Below are positions 59,250 through 64,000 of a DNA stretch of 64,000 bases, piece after piece. This DNA comes from Epilithonimonas arachidiradicis. GTDB lineage: Bacteria; Bacteroidota; Bacteroidia; Flavobacteriales; Weeksellaceae. The DNA lies in assembly GCF_003610695.1 (NCBI RefSeq), contig NZ_RAQH01000008.1, positions 1-64,000 of the forward strand, written 5' to 3'. The position numbers and the translations under genes were made by a program. The stretch's first letter is position 1; each line of letters starts with the position of its first letter. The notes beneath the pieces are model-generated. The model searched no databases. It worked only from the letters and a program-made list of their open reading frames with translations, and was not told where the DNA came from.

Positions 59250-59861
59250 TTATTTAGCGTAATTATCTGTGTAATCTTTTTGTGACGCCAAAATCACTTT
59301 CTTAGCGTGATCTGCACCGTAAACCAAGTCGATTTTAACTTTTGCAGGCTCAGTCGGTAAGTTTTTGTAGCTTAGGAAATAGTGCAACAGACGGTTGATT
59401 TCCGCTTTTGGCAACTCGGAGATGTCTCGGATGTGACCGTAAACCTGATCCTCTACCAATACGGCAATAATCTTATCATCCGCTTCGCCTTTGTCGATCA
59501 TTTGGAAACCACCGATTGGAATAGCTTCCATCAAGATATTACCGGAAGTGATATTGTGTGAGCTAAGAACGCAAATGTCCAAAGGATCGTGATCCCCTTC
59601 TGTAACGTCCGCCGCACCAGTTGCTACAGCCAGATTTTTAACTTCTTCTTCGCAATATGTTCTTGGGATGAATCCGTATAAAGCAGGAATGATATTGGAA
59701 AATTTCTGAGGACGATCCACTTTCAGGTAACCTGTTTCTTTATCTACTTCATATTTTATAGTATCTGTAGGTACAATTTCTACAAATACGTTTACAACTT
59801 CCGGAGCATTTTCTCCAGCAGAAATCCCGTGCCACGGATGTGCTTTAAAACTAGGAATCAT
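59250..59861 (-). CDS. ppa: Inorganic pyrophosphatase (family I)
   Basis: A 203-residue soluble pyrophosphatase that hydrolyses PPi to two phosphates. Conserved blocks are VEIVPTDTIKYEVDKETGYLKVDRP, YGFIPRTYC, the metal-binding GDHDPLDICVL signature and DKIIAVLVED. The C-terminal insertion relative to E. coli (176 residues) resembles the longer form in Bacteroidetes. It ends in a strand-specific terminator and lies 8 bp before the next minus-strand gene upstream. Confidence 0.95.
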   Translation of the reverse strand: MIPSFKAHPWHGISAGENAPEVVNVFVEIVPTDTIKYEVDKETGYLKVDRPQKFSNIIPALYGFIPRTYCEEEVKNLAVATGAADVTEGDHDPLDICVLSSHNITSGNILMEAIPIGGFQMIDKGEADDKIIAVLVEDQVYGHIRDISELPKAEINRLLHYFLSYKNLPTEPAKVKIDLVYGADHAKKVILASQKDYTDNYAK

Positions 59862-59869
59862 GTTTATTT

Positions 59870-60379
59870 TTATATTATTTTGTTTAGTTCTTTTCTAAGA
59901 TTCTCGATGGTGTCGGCAATGTAGTCTTCAGAATTGACGTAACTCATCAGAAAAACGGTTTTGAAGTCTTCTAACTTTGAGTTTTCATTCAGCTCTTCAT
60001 ACGTTTTATGAAGCGACTGAATGACATTATTTTTACTTGTCAGGATATCTTGCCAGGAAGATTTTGAGATATATAATTGCTGAGAAGCATTGTATTCAAA
60101 TTCTTCGGTAATGTTTTTTTCTGTAAGATAAACGAACTCGTGTGGTTGAAGAGCTTTATCAAATTTCATTACAAGATTGGATGGTTTGAGTCTTTCCAGA
60201 AACAAGGTCATTCTTTCCAAAGCCTGAAGTTTGATTTCGCTATTCGATTTAGTCGCAAGGAAATTAATTTCCTGTTTTTTGAGTCTGACAAAACTGTTCA
60301 CGAATTGTTTCGCAAAAACCAGAAAGGGCAATGCGATGATAACTGCAACAGCGTAAGGTAAATAATCTGAATCAAACAT
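59870..60379 (-). CDS. Membrane-anchored protein of unknown function
   Basis: A 169-residue protein with one N-terminal membrane segment (YLPYAVAVIIALPFLVFAKQFV), then a largely helical cytoplasmic or periplasmic part: KQEINFLATKSNSEIKLQALERMTLFLERLKPSNLVMKF, NITEEFEYNASQQLYISKSSWQDILTSKNNVIQSLHKTYEEL. I recall similar short proteins next to ppa-like or repair genes in Flavobacteriia, but I cannot name a domain. It starts 21 bp downstream of the acyltransferase-like gene and may be co-transcribed with it and ppa. Confidence 0.7.
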   Translation of the reverse strand: MFDSDYLPYAVAVIIALPFLVFAKQFVNSFVRLKKQEINFLATKSNSEIKLQALERMTLFLERLKPSNLVMKFDKALQPHEFVYLTEKNITEEFEYNASQQLYISKSSWQDILTSKNNVIQSLHKTYEELNENSKLEDFKTVFLMSYVNSEDYIADTIENLRKELNKII

Positions 60380-60400
60380 ATCTGAAATCGGATTGCAAAA

Positions 60401-61282
60401 TTAAGAAATTTTTAGACAATTAAGAATGATATCTTTTTTAGAATTCTGAATCACTTGATATTCCTGCAACTCTGAACCAAAACTCTTGAAAAAAACCTCA
60501 ATACCACGGATGCTTCCGCCCATAAAATTAAAAGATTTGTTTTCGATATTCTCTTGTAAGATTCTGTCAATCAGGAACGATGCGCCATTGTGCTCTTTGA
60601 GCGCCTCATTATTAATTAATCCTAACAGGGAAAAAGATTTTGAGTCAGCTGTCAAAATGGTAATATTGGTCAGTTGATTTTCGAAATAGCTTCCAAACAT
60701 TTTCAGTTTATTCGATTTTTTAAGAAAGAACAGATATTTTATGAAAAAGTCCAAATCGCTTTGTTTTTCTAAGCCTTTAAAATTATCGCAAGTGAATTCC
60801 AAAATCTCATCACTGATAAAAACTTCTTTAAATTCCAAATACTGTGCTGTTTTAACAGTTGACTTCCTTCCTTTGAAGTATTTTTTCCTCCTGAGAAAAG
60901 CATATTCCTGAACCGGAATAATATAATTTTTCTTGGTTGTCAAACTTTCAAAACGATTTTCGTGATTGAATTGATAATTTATGACATTATAATTCGTATT
61001 CAGATATTCCAAAAATTTTTGATTGATAACAGTATTGTTTTCTTTACTAAAAACGCCTAATTGCTGACAAAATAAAGGCATATCAACAACTTTGAATACA
61101 AGTTTTTTAGTAAAAGGAATCGGCATCACGGCTTCATAATCATTATAAACCAGGAGTTCCCAATTTTTACATAAAAAATCAAGCGTTTCTTTATCGCAAT
61201 AGAAATTTTTCTGGATAGAATTTTCTACACATTGATTATATTTTTCAAAATCAATTTCTTGATAAGATAGTCGTTTGATCAT
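60401..61282 (-). CDS. GNAT/FemAB-like acyltransferase-fold protein
   Basis: A 293-residue protein with no signal peptide. Two acyltransferase-like halves are suggested by YNQCVENSIQKNFYCDKETLDFLCKNWELLVYNDYEAVMPIPF in the first, and LKMFGSYFENQLTNITILTADSKSFSLLGLINNEALKEHNGASFLIDRILQENIENKSFNFMGGSIRGIEVFFKSFGSEL in the second. The GGSIRGIEVFFKSFG block resembles the FemAB/GNAT C-terminal core. The start overlaps the radC stop by 4 bp (ATGA), so the two genes are coupled. The substrate is unknown. Confidence 0.6.
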   Translation of the reverse strand: MIKRLSYQEIDFEKYNQCVENSIQKNFYCDKETLDFLCKNWELLVYNDYEAVMPIPFTKKLVFKVVDMPLFCQQLGVFSKENNTVINQKFLEYLNTNYNVINYQFNHENRFESLTTKKNYIIPVQEYAFLRRKKYFKGRKSTVKTAQYLEFKEVFISDEILEFTCDNFKGLEKQSDLDFFIKYLFFLKKSNKLKMFGSYFENQLTNITILTADSKSFSLLGLINNEALKEHNGASFLIDRILQENIENKSFNFMGGSIRGIEVFFKSFGSELQEYQVIQNSKKDIILNCLKIS

Positions 61283-61956
61283 AAAATTCCTTCTTCTTTG
61301 AAACTATAAAATTTATTATGAGCAATAATGATATGGTCAAGAAGCTCTATTTCCAATAATTTTCCGGCATCCTTTATTTTATTGGTGATTGTAATATCTT
61401 GCTGACTGGGTTTCAGACTTCCTGCCGGATGATTGTGAGCTATAACAATTCTTGTAGAAAAGTGTTCCAAGGCTGTTTTGAAAATTATTCTTACATCCGC
61501 TACGGAACTTGCGATTCCACCTCGAAAAAGGCAGGTTTTATATAGAATTTTATTTTGATGATTAAGAAAGACTGCCCAGAATTCTTCTGTTGGTAGATCT
61601 GAAAGATGTGGCTGTAAAATCTCGAAGATGTCTTTACTGCTGCTGATTTGTTGTCTTTCAAGAACTTCCTGTTGCGATTTTCTGTTTCCGATTTCCAAGG
61701 CTGTTGCAATAGAAATCGCTTTGGCTTCGCCCACTCCTTTGAACTTCATCAAATCTTTTATTGATAATTGACTTAGCCTGTGCCAATTGTTTTCCACCGA
61801 ATTCAGAATTCTTCTTGCCAATTCCACCGCAGATTCTTCCCTATTCCCACTTCCCATAATAATAGCTAACAGTTCCGAATCCGAAACTGCGGCTTTCCCT
61901 TTCAAAAGGAATTTTTCTCTTGGGCGGTCATCTTCCGCAAGGGATTTGATGCTCAA
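61279..61956 (-). CDS. radC: RadC-family JAMM protein
   Basis: A 225-residue RadC. N-terminal helix-hairpin-helix-like region (LSQLSIKDLMKFKGVGEAKAISIATALEIG) and C-terminal MPN/JAMM domain with the zinc motif His174-Asn-His176-Pro and Asp187 (AHNHPAGSLKPSQQD). Despite the name, a DNA repair role is doubtful in general; RadC often accompanies stress or mobile-element functions. The only start is TTG at 61956, as the frame is closed two codons further upstream. It is coupled by a 4-bp overlap to the acyltransferase-like gene. Confidence 0.93.
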   Translation of the reverse strand: MSIKSLAEDDRPREKFLLKGKAAVSDSELLAIIMGSGNREESAVELARRILNSVENNWHRLSQLSIKDLMKFKGVGEAKAISIATALEIGNRKSQQEVLERQQISSSKDIFEILQPHLSDLPTEEFWAVFLNHQNKILYKTCLFRGGIASSVADVRIIFKTALEHFSTRIVIAHNHPAGSLKPSQQDITITNKIKDAGKLLEIELLDHIIIAHNKFYSFKEEGIL

Positions 61957-61969
61957 CTTGAATTATTAA

Positions 61970-62644
61970 TTATAAATTATTAATGATCTGTCCGTCTTTC
62001 ATTACCAGCTTTCTGTCGGTGCTTTCAGCTAAAACCGGATTGTGTGTGACAATTACAAAAGTCTGCTGATATTTGTCTCTTAAATCAAAAAATAACTGGT
62101 GAAGCGCATCTGCATTTTTGGAATCCAGGTTTCCGGTTGGTTCGTCAGCATAAATGATTTTTGGAGAATTAATCAAGGCTCTTGCAACAGCAACTCTTTG
62201 AGACTCACCGCCGGAAAGTTCAGAAGGTTTGTGATGCAACCTGTGTGCAATATTGAGATCTTCGAAAAGCGAATGTGCTTTTTCGATCACATTTTTTTCC
62301 GCAATTCCTCCGATTTTTGTCGGCAACAAAACATTTTCAAGTGCAGTGAATTCTGGTAAAAGCTGATGGTTCTGAAAAACAAATCCAATATTTTTATTAC
62401 GAAATTTTGACAATTCCCTATCCTTCATATTTAGAAAGGAATTCCCATCTAATGAGATTTCTGTTCCGTAATTACCAATGTCAGAAGGTTTATCCAACGT
62501 TCCCAGAATTTGAAGCAATGTTGATTTTCCGGCTCCGGATTCTCCGACAATAGAGACAACTTCGCTTGGTTTGATATGGATATCGACACCTTTCAGAACC
62601 TCCAGAGTTCCGTAGAATTTATGTATATTTTTTGCTCGAATCAT
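61970..62644 (-). CDS. lolD: LolD-type ABC transporter ATPase
   Basis: A 224-residue ABC ATPase of the LolD/MacB class. It has Walker [10 protein letters not shown], a Q-loop in [17 protein letters not shown], the signature [15 protein letters not shown], Walker [10 protein letters not shown] and the switch His in VIVTHNP. Such ATPases power lipoprotein release (LolCDE) or MacB-type export, and the permease partner is not in the window. Start chosen at the ATG at 62644; the frame extends to a TTG 9 bp upstream. It lies 13 bp before radC. Confidence 0.85.
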   Translation of the reverse strand: MIRAKNIHKFYGTLEVLKGVDIHIKPSEVVSIVGESGAGKSTLLQILGTLDKPSDIGNYGTEISLDGNSFLNMKDRELSKFRNKNIGFVFQNHQLLPEFTALENVLLPTKIGGIAEKNVIEKAHSLFEDLNIAHRLHHKPSELSGGESQRVAVARALINSPKIIYADEPTGNLDSKNADALHQLFFDLRDKYQQTFVIVTHNPVLAESTDRKLVMKDGQIINNL

Positions 62645-62737
62645 TATTTTCAATAGGTTGATGTGATCATTTGTTAATTCAATAATTAAAAAAACATTGT
62701 CAGATTATCGAATCGCCATACTATCAGATTATATCAT

Positions 62738-64000
62738 TTAAATCTTGGTTAATTTAGCAAATTTCAGAATAAGGTTTTTCTCGCCTTCATTACTGAAAAT
62801 AACTTTAGCTTTGATATTCTGAGGATCGGTTCCGTCCAGAAAAGTCACTTCTCCAATACCAAAACGGTCGTGGCGAACTTTGTCACCTACTTCTATATTT
62901 TCTGAAGATGAGCCGCTTGGATTGATAATCTTAGCCGTGGCGACAGGTTTTAAAGTCTTTTTTGGTGGTGGATTATTGATATTTCTCTCCAGCGTTTTTT
63001 TCTCCTCTTTCTTTTTGAAAAATCTAGGTTCAGACGGCCTTTCATCAAAAATATTAGAATTGATTCCGGAATTGTTCACAAATCTTGCTTCCAGCATTGG
63101 GTTGATGAATTCTATATATTTCGAATCCACTTCGCTCAAAAATCTTGACGGTTCCGAATCTGTAATTTTTCCCCATTGGAAACGGGAAACGGCATAAGTG
63201 AAATAAGCCTGCTTTTCCGCTCTTGTCAATGCGACATAGAACAAACGTCTTTCCTCTTCGAGTTCTTCTCTCGTGGATGAGCTCATAAAACTTGGAAACA
63301 AATTTTCTTCTAATCCTACGAGGTAAACTACAGGAAATTCCAGACCTTTCGATAAGTGAATGGTCATCAGCGACACTTTTTCGCCCTCATCTTTATCGTT
63401 CTGAGTATCGGATGACAATGCAATATTTTCAAGGAAATTGGACAAGCTTGGGTCGCCGTCCTCAATCTGTCTTTGTTCCTCAATAAAACCCTGCATCGAG
63501 TTCAATAATTCCTGGATATTTTCAACTCTGGAAATACCTTCTGGCGTTTGGTCTTCTTTTAAAAATTTAATCAAACTGCTTCGTTTCGCCACTTCCATTG
63601 CGACATCATAAACATTCTCTGTTTTCAGCATCACCTGAAACGCTTTTATCATCGCCCAAAAATCGCCGAGTTTAGTGATAATTCCGTTATTTAAACCTAA
63701 TTGTGGCGCGTAAAAACCGAGATTGTCCAAAACCTGAGTTATCGGAACATTGTGGGAATCTGCAAAAACAATCAGTTTATTTTGCGTTGTTTCTCCAATA
63801 CCTCTTGCGGGATAATTGATGATTCTTGACAAGGCTTCGGAATCATTTTCATTAACCAAAATTCTGAGGTAAGCCAATAGATCCTTGACTTCTTTTCTTT
63901 GATAGAAAGATAATCCGCCATAAACTCTGTAAGGAATATTCTTCTTTCTGAGCGCATCTTCAAAAGCTCTGGTCTGCGAGTTGGTTCTGTAAAGAATCGC
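62738..64000 (-). CDS. PcrA/UvrD-type DNA helicase (C-terminal part, runs off the window)
   Basis: The visible 420 residues are the C-terminal part of a superfamily I 3'-5' helicase; the reading frame stays open to the right edge, so the N-terminus and Walker A lie outside. Motif IV is at AILYRTNSQTRAFEDAL, then GGLSFYQRKEVKDLLAYLRIL. Motif V is VSLMTIHLSKGLEFPVVYLVGLEENLFP and motif VI is EERRLFYVALTRAEKQAYFTY. The C-terminal Tudor-like tail (VGDKVRHDRFGIGEVTFLDG) is complete. It acts in nucleotide excision and replication-fork repair. Confidence 0.95.
   Translation of the reverse strand, partial: AILYRTNSQTRAFEDALRKKNIPYRVYGGLSFYQRKEVKDLLAYLRILVNENDSEALSRIINYPARGIGETTQNKLIVFADSHNVPITQVLDNLGFYAPQLGLNNGIITKLGDFWAMIKAFQVMLKTENVYDVAMEVAKRSSLIKFLKEDQTPEGISRVENIQELLNSMQGFIEEQRQIEDGDPSLSNFLENIALSSDTQNDKDEGEKVSLMTIHLSKGLEFPVVYLVGLEENLFPSFMSSSTREELEEERRLFYVALTRAEKQAYFTYAVSRFQWGKITDSEPSRFLSEVDSKYIEFINPMLEARFVNNSGINSNIFDERPSEPRFFKKKEEKKTLERNINNPPPKKTLKPVATAKIINPSGSSSENIEVGDKVRHDRFGIGEVTFLDGTDPQNIKAKVIFSNEGEKNLILKFAKLTKI

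Overview
This AT-rich 64 kb window looks like a chromosomal segment of a Flavobacteriia species, most likely of the Chryseobacterium/Epilithonimonas type (Weeksellaceae). The grounds are a SusC/SusD system, a type IX secretion C-terminal tail, a GLPGLI-family protein, a large single-chain PurL, promoters of the Bacteroidetes form TTG-N(18-23)-TAnnTTTG, and no Shine-Dalgarno sequences before the starts. The genus is an inference from overall resemblance; there is no rRNA to test it. I see no phage, transposase, CRISPR array or plasmid functions.

Layout. 0-7.4 kb (minus strand): an AsmA-type envelope protein, then a compact operon read from 6.46 kb down to 3.1 kb (ECF sigma factor, a membrane anti-sigma-like protein with HEAT repeats, two DUF4097-type exported proteins, a barstar-type inhibitor), and a GLPGLI protein. 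7.5-14 kb: purine synthesis (purL, purB) around an exported protein of unknown function. 14-17.6 kb: apaG, then a tight minus-strand run with an LpxL-type acyltransferase, a family 2 glycosyltransferase and a DnaQ-like exonuclease, and an exported thioredoxin-like protein. 17.6-19.1 kb: ribosomal operon rpsF-rpsR-rplI with an unusual heptanucleotide repeat before rplI. 19-24 kb: a T9SS-secreted fibronectin/GEVED protein, a ClC channel, folP and a DUF2891 protein. 24-28 kb (plus strand): a DUF1599 / NTF2-fold immunity-like / DoxX-like / TerB-like / tpiA cluster, a structured intergenic element, methylmalonyl-CoA epimerase and a CAT-anticodon tRNA. 28-34.4 kb: an RND efflux operon (adaptor, permease, outer membrane channel). 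34.4-40.8 kb: an acetyltransferase, a MocR-type regulator, a pectate lyase, an XRE regulator, an AT-rich 0.8 kb gene-free stretch, an M14 carboxypeptidase and a lipoprotein.

40.8-52.3 kb is a polysaccharide utilisation locus. On the minus strand run susC, susD and a glycan-binding-type lipoprotein, an internal terminator, then GH30, GH16 and GH30 enzymes. Divergent from it are an MFS transporter and a Nudix-derived NrtR-like regulator. The enzyme set points to a beta-1,3/beta-1,6-glucan such as laminarin or fungal glucan. 52.3-64 kb: an M28 peptidase, VOC and YciI proteins, polA, a lipoprotein, mgtE, ppa, two poorly characterised proteins, radC, a LolD-type ABC ATPase, and the C-terminal part of a PcrA/UvrD helicase running off the right edge.

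No single spectacular new system stands out. The best leads are non-coding: a TTTAC-N4-GTAAA operator set shared by the XRE gene and the carboxypeptidase gene; phased heptanucleotide arrays before rplI; a long inverted-repeat element between tpiA and the epimerase; and a nearly identical 30-bp hairpin found both over the barstar start and as the purL terminator. Two toxin-immunity-like genes (barstar and NTF2-fold types) sit in operons with no recognisable toxin.
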